Positions 46,257 to 56,886 of a stretch of 64,000 nt of DNA are shown one piece after another (the first letter of the stretch is position 1; every line of letters starts with the position of its first letter). Under the pieces are notes generated by a model. It worked only from the letters and a program-made list of their open reading frames with translations, was not told the DNA's origin and did no database searches. Source of the stretch: Rehaibacterium terrae. GTDB lineage: Bacteria > Pseudomonadota > Gammaproteobacteria > Xanthomonadales > Xanthomonadaceae. The translations under genes were made by a program, and so were the position numbers. The DNA lies in NCBI RefSeq assembly GCF_014202935.1, contig NZ_JACHHX010000005.1:62001-126000 (forward strand), in the 5' to 3' direction.

Positions 46257-47864
46257 TCAGCCGGCGGCCACGGCTTCGATCATCGGCGACAGTTGCCGCT
46301 CGTAGGCCTGCCAGATCCGGCCGCGGTCGCGCCGGATGCCGTCGCGCATCATCACACTGCTGGCGGTGGAAACGGCGTCCTTGCGGGCTTCGATGGCGAG
46401 CATGCCGGGCTCGTAGGCCACGCCGCAGAAGCGCGCCATGGCAGCGCTGGTGGCTTCGGGGTTCTGCACCAGATCGTCGTAATCCACGTCCAGGATGCGA
46501 TCGCCCAGCAGATCGCGCCAATGCTGCATCAGGGCCTGGTAGCGGCGGTAGTGCGCGACGAATTCGAGCTGGTCGTAGGAGTAGGGGCAGGCATGCGAGA
46601 ACAGGGTGCGCAGGCTGGAGAGGCCCACGTCCACCGGATCCCGCCGCAGGTGGATGAAGCGGGCCCGGGGCAGGGCGCGGGCAATGAAGCCCACGTTGTA
46701 GTAGTTGCTGGGCAGCTTGTCGGTGACCAAGGGCTTGCCGGCGCCGCGCCAGCGCATCCCGGTGATGTAGCCCTCGCCGATGGCGCGATAGTCGAACCCG
46801 GAGCGGGCCTCGACCACCGCCGGGTCGAGTTCGCCCTGGAAATGCCGCCCGCTGGCGCGGCGGAGCTGGGCGCGCAGGTCATAGGTTTCGCCCCCGGCCC
46901 GGATCAGGCTGTGCCCGCCGAGGATACGCTCGGCCAGGGTCGTGCCCGAGCGGTGCAGGCCGATCACGAAGACCGGATCGAAGGGGCCCTCCTCCCAGCC
47001 GTCGCGGACAGCCAGGTCCTCCTCTGACCAGGTCATGAGCGCGTCGAACAGACGGCCGGCCGCTTCGATGCTGTAGTCGAGGGTGGAACGTTTGGCGCGG
47101 CAGCCCAGTACCAGTGCGTCCCAAGCGGCCGCGTAGTCGCGCTGATCGTGCAGTTCGTTGTGCAGCGCATAGGCTAGGTAGGCGGTGGCTTCGGCGTCCG
47201 GTGCGCGCGCCAGCTCGCGCCGGATCCGGTCGATGCGGCGGCCGGCATCGGGTTGACGCAGGCGCGACAGCAGCCAGTGCGAGCCAGGGTCGCCCGGCAG
47301 GATCGCGATGCAGCGCTCGGCGTGTTCGGCGGCCGATTCGATATCGCCGAAAAAGACGTCCAGCGTGGCATGGACGTAGAGGCTGGGCGGATGGTTCGGA
47401 TCCCGCGCCACGCCGGCGCGGGCGAACTCGCGTGCCAGATCGTGGGCGCCGATCAGGCTGAGCTGGTAGGCCATCTGGGCCAGCGATTGGGCCGAATCCC
47501 ACAACGGCGGTGGCAACTGGGCCGCAATCTGGACCATGAGCGTTGATTCGCTCAGTACATTGAGCGTCTCCATCAGGCGCAGCACGGTACGCGGGCTGTC
47601 CATGTGCCCGGAGAGCGCGCGCAGCGCGGCCTCCCGGGCCGGGTTGTGGGCACCCGCTTCGAGGTGCAGTTCGGCCAGTCCGAGCAGGGCGGGGACGTGG
47701 TCCGGAACGATGGCGGTGCAGGCTTCGTAGTTGGCGATGGCGTCGGCCAGCTGCCCGCTGGCGCGGTAGGTTTCGGCGCGTTGCAGAAGGCGCCGCAAGC
47801 GCGGAGCGGTAGCGGGGTCGTGGCCGGGGGAGACCGCGGGCGGCCTGGGGGCTGGTGTGCTCAT
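46257..47864 (-). CDS. TPR-domain sulfotransferase
   Basis: 535 residues in two parts. The N-terminal half (about 1-270) consists of TPR-like helix pairs: RAETYRASGQLADAIANYEACTAIVPDHVPALLGLAELHLEAG as one pair set, and later EHAERCIAILPGDPGSHWLLSRL. The C-terminal half is a PAPS-dependent sulfotransferase: 5'-phosphosulfate loop DPVFVIGLHRSGTTLAERIL (about 297-316), LVTDKLPSNYYNVGFIA, and the 3'-phosphate region FIHLRRDPVDVGLSSLRTLFS (about 393-413). It lacks signal peptide and membrane helix, so it should act in the cytoplasm, where the TPR part would hold a peptide or protein substrate. Relatives include protein-tyrosine-sulfotransferase-like enzymes. Convergent to the TonB gene across the IS debris. 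Confidence 0.9.
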   Translation of the reverse strand: MSTPAPRPPAVSPGHDPATAPRLRRLLQRAETYRASGQLADAIANYEACTAIVPDHVPALLGLAELHLEAGAHNPAREAALRALSGHMDSPRTVLRLMETLNVLSESTLMVQIAAQLPPPLWDSAQSLAQMAYQLSLIGAHDLAREFARAGVARDPNHPPSLYVHATLDVFFGDIESAAEHAERCIAILPGDPGSHWLLSRLRQPDAGRRIDRIRRELARAPDAEATAYLAYALHNELHDQRDYAAAWDALVLGCRAKRSTLDYSIEAAGRLFDALMTWSEEDLAVRDGWEEGPFDPVFVIGLHRSGTTLAERILGGHSLIRAGGETYDLRAQLRRASGRHFQGELDPAVVEARSGFDYRAIGEGYITGMRWRGAGKPLVTDKLPSNYYNVGFIARALPRARFIHLRRDPVDVGLSSLRTLFSHACPYSYDQLEFVAHYRRYQALMQHWRDLLGDRILDVDYDDLVQNPEATSAAMARFCGVAYEPGMLAIEARKDAVSTASSVMMRDGIRRDRGRIWQAYERQLSPMIEAVAAG

Positions 47865-48027
47865 GGCGCAAGTCTACAGCATGTGGCGCAAGCGCCCCGG
47901 CGCGGGCACCATGCTCGGCGCATGCAAGACCTCCGGCCCGAACCTCCCGCATCCGGAACGTCGGGCGGTCTGGCCCCGCTACTGGTCCAGCGGTGCACTG
48001 CATTCCTGCAGCAGCTCGTTCGAGGGC
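47865..48027. other. spacer before the truncated sulfotransferase copy
   Basis: 163 bases between the divergent starts of the sulfotransferase and the fragment at 48028. It is open on the plus strand in frame with the fragment but the translation (for example MWRKRPGAGTMLGACKTSG) does not resemble sulfotransferase sequence. It presumably contains the promoter of the minus-strand sulfotransferase; no clear -10/-35 pair was found. Confidence 0.4.
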
Positions 48028-48225
48028 AATCACGACGGCGCCGTGGCGCGCTTCTGCGGGCTGGACTACGAGCCGGGGATGCTGGCGGTGGAGCGTCGTG
48101 GCGATGCCGTCGCCACCGCGAGCAGCGAAATGGTGCGTGATGGCATCCGTACCGACCGCGGTGAGGTCTGGAAGCTCTACCAGACGCAGCTGGCACCGAT
48201 GATCCGGGCGCTGGCCGAGGCCTGA
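48028..48225 (+). pseudogene. C-terminal fragment of a second sulfotransferase
   Basis: The last 65 codons of a TPR-sulfotransferase paralogue: VARFCGLDYEPGMLAVERRG, DAVATASSEMVRDGIRTDRG and WKLYQTQLAPMIRALAEA match MARFCGVAYEPGMLAIEARK, DAVSTASSVMMRDGIRRDRG and WQAYERQLSPMIEAVAAG of the complete gene. It lies in the opposite orientation, head-to-head with it. The PAPS site and TPR part are missing, so it is not functional. It is not a copy of the neighbour at DNA level, so a second gene of this family once existed here. Confidence 0.85.
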
Positions 48226-48274
48226 GCCGAGGCCGCCATCGCCAGCGGGCGCGCGCGGCCGGGAGATGGCTTGG

Positions 48275-49579
48275 TCATGGGTCGGTCACATGCTGCCGGT
48301 CCGGGTAGTACTCGGCCATCGCGGCGGTCACCGCGGTGACCAGTTCGCGCTCGGCCTCGGTGAGGAATGGATTCCAGATGTCGAAGATCAGCACCACGCG
48401 GGTCTGGTCACCGTGATTCCAGGCCTCGTGCTCGATGGTGTCATCGAATATCAGCAGCTCGCCCGGACGCCATTCGCGCACGTCGTTGCCGACCCGGAAC
48501 CCGCAGCCAGGCGGCACGATCAGCGGCAGGTGCACGATCAGGCGGGTATTGGTCGCGCCATGGTGCGGCGGAATGTGGGTGCCAGGGCGCAGGCGCGAGA
48601 AGAACGCGGTCGGGCCACGGCCCGGGATCCGCACCAGCGGCAGGGCATCGAGGGCGGCGACCGTGGCCGGGCAGGCCTGGCAGTGTTTCTCGACGCGCTC
48701 ACCCTGGTTGTAGAGAAAGAACACATCCCAGTCGTGCCGGAAGTTGAGCGGTTCCCAGACCGAGCCGGGCGCAACGTCGTGCTTCTGCACGTAGGGCATG
48801 AAGCGCTCGTCATGTTCGGCGAGCACGGATTGCAGCTCGGCGCGGATGGCGTCGGTGGCGGCCTCGATCTGCTCTGCCCAGGGAAACTGCTGCCGCGGGT
48901 AGAAGGTCAGCGGCGGCAGCTTCGGGAAATACATGAAGCCGGGCCGCGGAAGCATCGGCTTCTGGCGTCCGCGCAGGATCTGGTAGCACTCATCGAAGCG
49001 GGCCCGGGACTCCTCGTCCAGCTGCGACTGCAGTGGCGCGAGTCGCGCCTGCAGCCAGCGCTCCAGCTCCTGCTCCTCCTCGGCCAAGGCGCGCTGTGCG
49101 TGTTCGACGCGCTCGCGCAGCGCTGGCGGGAGAGCTTCGGCCGGCGGCAGCCGTGCCAGTGCGGCGCGGTAGTGGGCATTGGCGTCCCGGCGTCGGCCCA
49201 TCGCCTCCAGCAGCGCGGCGGCATCCAGTCGTGCCGGGACGAAGTCCGGATCCAGGGCCAGGGCCGCCTCGAAGGCCGCCAGGGCGCCGTCGGCATCGCC
49301 CATGGCGCGCAGGATCAGGGCCCGGTTGGCCTCGATCAGCGCCACTCGCGGTTGTCCGCGGCTGGCGCGCTCGATCCAGTCGCGGGCGCGTGGGAGGTCG
49401 CCGGCGAGATAGGCTTGCATGGCGAAGAAGCTGAGCGCGCGCGAATAGTCCGGCACGACTGCCAGAACCCGCTCGTAGAGCCTGGCGGCGGCGGCGGTCT
49501 GGCCTTGCTGGGCCAAGCGTTCGGCCTGCTCGGCTTCGGCCTGGACCGAAGCTGGCAGGGCAGGGGCAGTGGTGCTCAT
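48275..49579 (-). CDS. TPR-aspartyl/asparaginyl beta-hydroxylase
   Basis: 434 residues. The N-terminal third has TPR repeats (LAQQGQTAAAARLYERVLAVVPDY, AMGDADGALAAFEAALALDPDF, AMGRRRDANAHYRAALARLP) and a charged helix. The C-terminal domain (about 255-430) is an AspH-type Fe(II)/2-oxoglutarate dioxygenase: FSRLRPGTHIPPHHGATNTR with the first iron His, RLIVHLPLIVPPGCGFRVGND, and IFDDTIEHEAWNHGDQTRVV with the second His and the 2-oxoglutarate-binding Arg. It probably beta-hydroxylates Asp or Asn in a peptide or protein. The start at 49579 has GGAG at -9. It is on the same strand as the sulfotransferase, and the shared TPR-plus-enzyme plan suggests a common substrate. Confidence 0.92.
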   Translation of the reverse strand: MSTTAPALPASVQAEAEQAERLAQQGQTAAAARLYERVLAVVPDYSRALSFFAMQAYLAGDLPRARDWIERASRGQPRVALIEANRALILRAMGDADGALAAFEAALALDPDFVPARLDAAALLEAMGRRRDANAHYRAALARLPPAEALPPALRERVEHAQRALAEEEQELERWLQARLAPLQSQLDEESRARFDECYQILRGRQKPMLPRPGFMYFPKLPPLTFYPRQQFPWAEQIEAATDAIRAELQSVLAEHDERFMPYVQKHDVAPGSVWEPLNFRHDWDVFFLYNQGERVEKHCQACPATVAALDALPLVRIPGRGPTAFFSRLRPGTHIPPHHGATNTRLIVHLPLIVPPGCGFRVGNDVREWRPGELLIFDDTIEHEAWNHGDQTRVVLIFDIWNPFLTEAERELVTAVTAAMAEYYPDRQHVTDP

Positions 49580-49699
49580 CATGGACTCCGGGAAACCAGC
49601 AGCCATTCTATGGCAAGCCTGACCCGCTCCGTGGAGAGGATGGCCAGACCGCAAGCCACGGCGAAGCTTACCGTCATAGCGCCCCGCCTCCGTGGCGCG

Positions 49700-49814
49700 G
49701 ATAATCCCGCCCGATGAAGGCTTTCTACTGCCACCATTTCGTGCTGCCGCTGCCGGCGAACCATCGCTTTCCGATGGCCAAGTACCGCCGGCTGTACGAG
49801 CGCGTGGCCGCCGA
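49700..49814 (+). repeat. direct repeat bounding the island, right copy
   Basis: Promoter and first codons of the deacetylase-like gene, repeated at 42283-42397 in the same orientation with about 5 mismatches in 115 bases. The two copies enclose the pckG fragment, TonB receptor, mobile debris, sulfotransferases and hydroxylase. Confidence 0.9.
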
Positions 49815-50640
49815 TGCCGGCCGGCTCGGCATCGAGCTGGTCGAGCCGGCCGCCGCCAGCGACGAGGAGCTGGCGCGCGCCCATTGCCCCGATTACATCC
49901 AGCGGATGAGCGCCGGCGAGGCGGTCGAGGCCGACATGCGGCGGGTGGGCTTTCCGTGGAGCACGCAGACCATCGAGCGTTCGCGCCGCTCCGTGGGCGC
50001 GACGATGGGCGCGCTGCGTGCGGCGCTGGAGGGCGATGGCGTCGCCGTCAATCTCGCCGGCGGCACCCATCACGCCGCGCACGCGCGCGGCGGCGGTTAC
50101 TGCATCTTCAACGACACGGTGGTGGCGGCACGCCACGTGCAGCACCTGGGGCTGGCGCGGCGGCTGCTGGTCGTCGACCTCGACGTGCATCAGGGCGACG
50201 GCACCGCCGCCATCTGTGCCGGCGACGACAGCATCTTCACCTTCTCGATCCACGCCGCGCGCAATTATCCGGCGGTGAAGCCACCCTCCGACCTCGACGT
50301 GGCGCTGCCCGACGGTACCGGCGATGACGAGTATCTGGAGGCGCTGGCACGCCATCTCCCGCTGGCGATCGACCGGGCGCGGCCGGACGCGGTGCTGTAT
50401 CTGGCCGGCGCCGATCCCTATGCCGGCGACCGGCTCGGATTTCTCGCACTGAGCAAGCCGGGGCTGGCCGAGCGCGACCGCTTCCTGTTCGAGCGCTGCC
50501 GCCGCCACGGCCTGCCGCTGTCGGTGAGCATGGCGGGTGGCTATGCAAACGAGGTCGAGGACATCGTCGACATCCACTACGCCACGATCGTGCTGGCCAG
50601 TCGCCATGCCCAGACCGTGGCAGCGGCGGTCGGGGCGTGA
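49714..50640 (+). CDS. histone deacetylase-like (HDAC/AcuC superfamily) zinc hydrolase
   Basis: 308 residues, single domain of the arginase/deacetylase fold. Motifs: NLAGGTHHAAHARGGGYCIFND (the HH dyad and the FND that follows it, quoted in adjacent parts), VVDLDVHQGDGT with the zinc Asp and His, the second zinc Asp in LAGADPYAGDRLG, and the glycine loop MAGGYAN. Bacterial members deacetylate acetyl-lysine, polyamines or small amides; the substrate cannot be named here. GATAAT (49700-49705) lies 8 bases before the ATG with no Shine-Dalgarno sequence. In its ancestral place it probably followed pckG directly, from which the island now separates it. Confidence 0.92.
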   Translation: MKAFYCHHFVLPLPANHRFPMAKYRRLYERVAADAGRLGIELVEPAAASDEELARAHCPDYIQRMSAGEAVEADMRRVGFPWSTQTIERSRRSVGATMGALRAALEGDGVAVNLAGGTHHAAHARGGGYCIFNDTVVAARHVQHLGLARRLLVVDLDVHQGDGTAAICAGDDSIFTFSIHAARNYPAVKPPSDLDVALPDGTGDDEYLEALARHLPLAIDRARPDAVLYLAGADPYAGDRLGFLALSKPGLAERDRFLFERCRRHGLPLSVSMAGGYANEVEDIVDIHYATIVLASRHAQTVAAAVGA

Positions 50641-50715
50641 CTTCCGGGGCGTGGCAGCGGCCGCGCCGGGCGGCTAGGCTCGGGCACTGCCCGTTCGCCT
50701 GTCAGGAGTGACCAG

Positions 50716-52770
50716 ATGTTGCGTGCTTCGATTCTCGCGCTGGTGCTGTTCGCGCCGGCGCTGGCCTCGGTCCCTGTGCAGGCGCAGGAAAAGCGTCCGC
50801 TCACCGCCGAGACGATGTGGGAGCTCAAGCGGCTGGGTCCGCCGGCGCTGTCCCCGGACGGACGCCACGCCGTCGTGGCGGTCGTCACCAACGACCGCGC
50901 CAAGGATCAGCCCAGCAGCCGCCTGTGGTTGCACGACCGGCGCGACGGCAGCTGGCGCCCGCTCACCGCCGAAGGCATCAACAGCAGCAACCCGGTGTGG
51001 TCCCCGGACGGCACCCGGATCGCGTTCGAGTCGCGCCGCGGCGACGACGAGGCCAACCAGATTTACGTGCTGCCGCTGGCCGGTGGCGAGGCGCAGCGGC
51101 TGACCCGCGTGCCGACCGGGGTCTCGGCGGTGCGCTGGTTCCCGGATGGTCGCAGCCTCGCCTTCATCAGCCGGGTCTGGGCCGAACTCGATGGCTGGGA
51201 GGCGCAGGGCAGGCGGCTGAAGGAGCGCAAGGACTCGAAAGTGTCCGGCCGCGCCTGGGACCGCGCCCCGGTACGGCACTGGGACCGCTGGCTGGACGAC
51301 CGCGAGAACCACCTGTTCCGCGTCGCCGCCGAGGGCGGCGAGGCGCAGGCCATCACCCTCGGCCGTGGCGTGAAGCTGCCCGACCAGGACCCCGGCCTCG
51401 GTCATTACGACATCAGCCCGGACGGCCGCGAGATCGCGCTGGTGATGAACACCGACCCCACCGGCGTGCGCCCGAACCCCGACCTGTTCGTGCTGCCGCT
51501 GGATGGCGGCGAGCCGCGCAACCTCACCGCCGACAACCCGGCGCCGGACTTCGGGCCGCGCTACAGTCCGGACGGGCGCTGGCTGGCCTGGTCGAAGCAG
51601 TCGATCCCCGGCTTCTACGCCGACCGCGCCGTGCTGCACCTGATCGACCGCCGCAGCGGCCAGGTGCGCGCGCTGACCGCGGACTTCGACCGCAGTGTCT
51701 CCAACCCGGTCTGGGCCGGCGACGGCCGCAGCGTGGTGGTCAGCGTCGACGACGCCGGCACCAACCGGCTGTATCGCATCGATGTCCCTGGCGGTCGGAT
51801 CACGGCCATCACCGCCGCCACCAGCTTCACCGCGCCGGCGCTGTCGCGCGACGGCCGCGTGCTGGTGGCGCTGAACGAGAGTTTCGTGCAGCCACCGACC
51901 CTGGTGTCGGTCGATCCGCGCGACGGCCGCGTCGGCAAGCTGTCGGCCTTCAACGACGAACTGCTGGCGACGATCGATTTCGGCAGCTACGAGAGCGTCA
52001 CCTACGAGGGCGCCAACGGTGTGCCGATCCAGATGTGGATCAACTACCCGCCCGGCTTCGACCGCAGCCGGCAGTACCCGCTGTACCTGCTGCTGCACGG
52101 CGGCCCGCACAACGCCATCACCGATGGCTTCCACTGGCGCTGGAACGCGCAGGTGTTCTCCGGCTGGGGCTATGTGACCGCCTGGCACAACTTCCACGGC
52201 TCCAGCGGTTTCGGCCAGGAATTCGCCGACTCGATCACCGCCGACTGGGCGACCCTGCCGTACGCCGACACCATCAAGGCCGCGCAGTGGCTGGCGGCGC
52301 AGCCGTACATCGACGCCGAGCGCATGGCCGCCGGCGGCGCCAGCTACGGCGGCTATCTGGCCTCGCTGCTGCTCGGGCGCGAGCATCCGTTCAAGACCAT
52401 CGTCGCCCATGCCGCCGTGTACAACCTGTACGGCCAGTACGCCGCCGACTTCGGCGCATCCAGGAACCGTCACGGCGAGTTCTGGGAGGATCGCTCGCGT
52501 TTCGAGGCCACTTCGCCACACTACGCCGCCGGCAACTTCGACACGCCCACCCTGGTGATCCACGGCGAGATCGACTACCGCGTGCCGATCAACCACGGCG
52601 TGGAGCTGTTCAACACCCTGCAGAACCGCGGCGTGCGCAGCCGCTTCGTCCACTACCCGGACGAGAACCATTGGATCCTCAAGCACAACAACTCGATCCA
52701 CTGGTACGGCGAGAAGCAGGCCTGGCTGGCCGAGTTCCTCGGCGGCGCCAGGCCCGAGGGCACTCCCTGA
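50716..52770 (+). CDS. S9-family serine peptidase (dipeptidyl aminopeptidase type)
   Basis: 684 residues with signal peptide MLRASILALVLFAPALASVPVQA, so periplasmic. The N-terminal two thirds form a beta-propeller of repeats with SPDGR-type turns (ALSPDGRHAVVAV, VWSPDGTRIAFES, DISPDGREIALVM, RYSPDGRWLAW). The C-terminal alpha/beta-hydrolase domain has the oxyanion HGGPHN, the nucleophile in GGASYGGYLASLL (Ser about 553), the Asp in VIHGEIDYRVPIN and the His in YPDENHWIL. This order is that of prolyl oligopeptidase-family enzymes releasing dipeptides. GGAG precedes the start. It could provide peptides, in line with the window's nutrient receptors. Confidence 0.94.
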   Translation: MLRASILALVLFAPALASVPVQAQEKRPLTAETMWELKRLGPPALSPDGRHAVVAVVTNDRAKDQPSSRLWLHDRRDGSWRPLTAEGINSSNPVWSPDGTRIAFESRRGDDEANQIYVLPLAGGEAQRLTRVPTGVSAVRWFPDGRSLAFISRVWAELDGWEAQGRRLKERKDSKVSGRAWDRAPVRHWDRWLDDRENHLFRVAAEGGEAQAITLGRGVKLPDQDPGLGHYDISPDGREIALVMNTDPTGVRPNPDLFVLPLDGGEPRNLTADNPAPDFGPRYSPDGRWLAWSKQSIPGFYADRAVLHLIDRRSGQVRALTADFDRSVSNPVWAGDGRSVVVSVDDAGTNRLYRIDVPGGRITAITAATSFTAPALSRDGRVLVALNESFVQPPTLVSVDPRDGRVGKLSAFNDELLATIDFGSYESVTYEGANGVPIQMWINYPPGFDRSRQYPLYLLLHGGPHNAITDGFHWRWNAQVFSGWGYVTAWHNFHGSSGFGQEFADSITADWATLPYADTIKAAQWLAAQPYIDAERMAAGGASYGGYLASLLLGREHPFKTIVAHAAVYNLYGQYAADFGASRNRHGEFWEDRSRFEATSPHYAAGNFDTPTLVIHGEIDYRVPINHGVELFNTLQNRGVRSRFVHYPDENHWILKHNNSIHWYGEKQAWLAEFLGGARPEGTP

Positions 52771-52860
52771 TCCACGCGGCGGACAGCGGCCGGCGATCCG
52801 GCTGGACAAGCGTCCGGCCGGGTCGCCGGCGGCATCACGGCCCGCTCCGGGCCTGGATGC

Positions 52861-52866
52861 GATAAT
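52861..52866 (+). promoter_or_regulatory. -10 box of the ABC-F gene, leaderless-type
   Basis: GATAAT ends 6 bases before the ATG at 52873, with no Shine-Dalgarno sequence between them. Same pattern as dusB, nadE, the TetR gene and the deacetylase-like gene. Confidence 0.5.
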
Positions 52867-52872
52867 CCGCCG

Positions 52873-54804
<1,932 letters not shown>

Positions 54805-54850
54805 CGCGTGGCCGCGGCAGCCGCCGCGAGCGGATGCCGGTGCTCCGACG

Positions 54851-55561
54851 TCAGTCGACCAGGAAGTACTCCACCGTCGTCACCACGCGGATCTTCTTCA
54901 CCTGCGGCGAGCCCTGATCGCGGTCGCTGATGTCGATCTGGCCCTGGTTGGCGCTGCGGATGCCGCCGACCTTGGCTTTGGCGTCCTGCGCGAACTGCTC
55001 GGCCGAAGCGCGGGCGTTCGCCGTGGCCTCGGCGATCAATGCCGGCTTGATGTCGTTGAGCCGCGTGTATTCGAACTGCGGGAAGCCACCCTCGGCCAGC
55101 AGCACGCCGCTGGCGACCAGCTCGCCGGTGCGGCGCAGCGCCCCCAGCGCCTCGCCCACCCGTGCGGTGCGCAGGGTGACGGTGTTGCTGTAGCGGTAGC
55201 GCTCGCGCGGCTGCTGCTCGCCCCAGGCGTAGGCGGCCCGGTCCTCCAGCCGTGGCGGCGAGACGACGATCTCCTCCTCGCCGAAGCCGGCGTCGGTGAA
55301 GAAGCGGCGGATCGCGGCGGTGTTGGCGTCCAGTGCCGCCTGCACCTGGGCCAGGTCGTTGCCGACCACCGCGTGCGGCAGCGGCCAGACCACCAGATCG
55401 GCTTCGACGTGGCGCTCGGCCAGGCCCTTGACCGTCACGTAGCGGTCGGCGGTGCGGAACTTGGCCAGCCCCTGCGCGGCCAGCCAGCCGCCGGCGGCCA
55501 GGCCGAGCGCGATCAGCAGGGCGGCGGGGAAGCTCAGGGTCGATCCATTGCTGCGCGACAT
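54851..55561 (-). CDS. SIMPL-domain (DUF541) membrane-anchored protein
   Basis: 236 residues: an N-terminal membrane anchor (FPAALLIALGLAAGGWLAAQGLA) and one SIMPL domain (VTVKGLAERHVEADLVVWPL, AQVQAALDANTAAIRRFFTDAGF, VRVGEALGALRRTGELVASGV and ATANARASAEQFAQDAKAKVGGI), ending VTTVEYFLVD. Members are periplasmic or outer-envelope proteins of poorly defined function, linked to oxidative stress (E. coli YggE) and, in other cases, kinase-interacting partners. GGAGA lies upstream of the ATG. It converges with the ABC-F gene. Confidence 0.88.
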   Translation of the reverse strand: MSRSNGSTLSFPAALLIALGLAAGGWLAAQGLAKFRTADRYVTVKGLAERHVEADLVVWPLPHAVVGNDLAQVQAALDANTAAIRRFFTDAGFGEEEIVVSPPRLEDRAAYAWGEQQPRERYRYSNTVTLRTARVGEALGALRRTGELVASGVLLAEGGFPQFEYTRLNDIKPALIAEATANARASAEQFAQDAKAKVGGIRSANQGQIDISDRDQGSPQVKKIRVVTTVEYFLVD

Positions 55562-55733
55562 CGTCGTTCTCCATCGGTGACCGGCGCAGTGTATGCGGCG
55601 GCCGCGGCCACGCCAGCGGGCGTGCACGGCCCCGTCGGTGTCCGTTCAGCTGGAGGCAGGCGCTTGAAATCGCGACGGCAGTCCCCACAATCCGCGCACC
55701 GGCCCGGTAGGCCTTCGTCATTCCAGGTGCACC

Positions 55734-56030
55734 ATGCCCATCTACGCCTTTGAATGCGGCAGCTGCGGTCACGACTTCGAGCGCCTGCAGAAGCTTTCCG
55801 ATCCCGACCCGACCGATTGCCCGTCCTGCGGCGCGCCGGAGGTGCGCCGTCAGGTGACCGCCCCGGTCTTCCGGCTGGCCGGTTCGGGCTGGTATGAGAC
55901 CGACTTCAAGAAGGACGGCGACCGCAAGCGCAATCTGGCCGACAAGGGCGACAGCGCGCCCAAGGCCGAGAGCAAGCCTGCCGAGAGCAAACCCGCCGAA
56001 AGCAAGCCGGCCGCCGCCACGGCGGGCTGA
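55734..56030 (+). CDS. FmdB-family zinc-ribbon protein
   Basis: 98 residues. The N-terminal zinc ribbon has two CxxC pairs: YAFECGSCGHDFERLQ and DCPSCGAPEVRRQV (four Cys, about residues 8, 11, 29 and 32), then GSGWYETDFKK, typical of FmdB proteins. The C-terminus is a Lys/Glu/Pro/Ala tail with three tandem AESKP units encoded by 15-base repeats. It lies before aspS with one lipoprotein gene in between; in related genomes a FmdB gene commonly precedes aspS. Regulatory or RNA-binding role proposed for the family, unproven. Confidence 0.9.
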   Translation: MPIYAFECGSCGHDFERLQKLSDPDPTDCPSCGAPEVRRQVTAPVFRLAGSGWYETDFKKDGDRKRNLADKGDSAPKAESKPAESKPAESKPAAATAG

Positions 56031-56075
56031 GCGGGCTTGCCCCGGTCGGTCGGTCGGGGTAGGGTCGCGGGTGCC

Positions 56076-56735
56076 ATGAATACGCCCACCCGCACCGCGA
56101 GCCTGCTCGCCACCGCCGTCCTTCTCGCCGCCTGCGGCGGGGAGCGTTCCGATCCGCAGACCGCCGCGCCGGCCATCGAGTCCACCGGGCCGGTGACCGC
56201 CGAGGTCGCGCCCGCCGACGCCTTCCTGGCCCGCATCGCCCAGCACTGCGGGCAGGCCTTCGCCGGCCGCATCGCCGCCAACGAGCCGCAGGCGGAGAAC
56301 GACCCCTTCGCCGGCAAGCCGCTGGTGATGCACGTGCGCGAGTGCAGCGAGCGCGAGATCAAGATCCCCTTCCACGTCGGCGACGACCATTCGCGCACCT
56401 GGGTGCTGACCCGCACCGACACTGGCCTGCGCCTGAAGCACGACCATCGCCACGAGGACGGCAGCGAGGACGCGGTGACCCTGTACGGCGGCGACACCGC
56501 CGAGCCCGGCACCGAGGTCCGCCAGGAGTTCCCGGTCGACGAGTACTCCAGGCAGATGTTCGAGCGCGAGGGTCTGTCCGTGTCGGTGACCAACACCTGG
56601 GCGATGGAGATCCGCCCCGGCGAGCAGTTCGTCTACGAGCTGTACCGGCCGGGGCGCATCTTCCGCGTCGAGTTCGACCTGACCACGCCGGTGCCGACGC
56701 CGCCGACGCCGTGGGGCCATCCCGAGATCGAGTGA
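56076..56735 (+). CDS. lipoprotein of unknown function
   Basis: 219 residues, leader [17 protein letters not shown] with lipobox LAAC (Cys about 20). The mature part has [74 protein letters not shown] and [20 protein letters not shown] (quoted as separate segments). The His/Asp-rich segment [13 protein letters not shown] could bind metal. Proteins of this kind are present next to aspS in some relatives but have no known role. ATG at 56076 is the lipoprotein start; 56037 would add a non-leader segment. Confidence 0.8.
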   Translation: MNTPTRTASLLATAVLLAACGGERSDPQTAAPAIESTGPVTAEVAPADAFLARIAQHCGQAFAGRIAANEPQAENDPFAGKPLVMHVRECSEREIKIPFHVGDDHSRTWVLTRTDTGLRLKHDHRHEDGSEDAVTLYGGDTAEPGTEVRQEFPVDEYSRQMFEREGLSVSVTNTWAMEIRPGEQFVYELYRPGRIFRVEFDLTTPVPTPPTPWGHPEIE

Positions 56736-56886
56736 CGCGGTGTCCTGCGTCGCTTCCCGAGGCCCGCCATCCGGCGGGCCTCGCCGTTTCGGCGGCGCGG
56801 TTTGCGGGCTTCGCCGCGCGGCCCTACCATTTGCGGCCCGATTTCCCCCTTGCCCGGCCGGCGTCGCGCGCGGCCCAGGAGCTTCC

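Noticed and set aside
45847-46521. Intact 224-codon gene on the minus strand
   Set aside because: Its upper half lies inside the sulfotransferase gene in another frame; only the lower part is possible IS debris.
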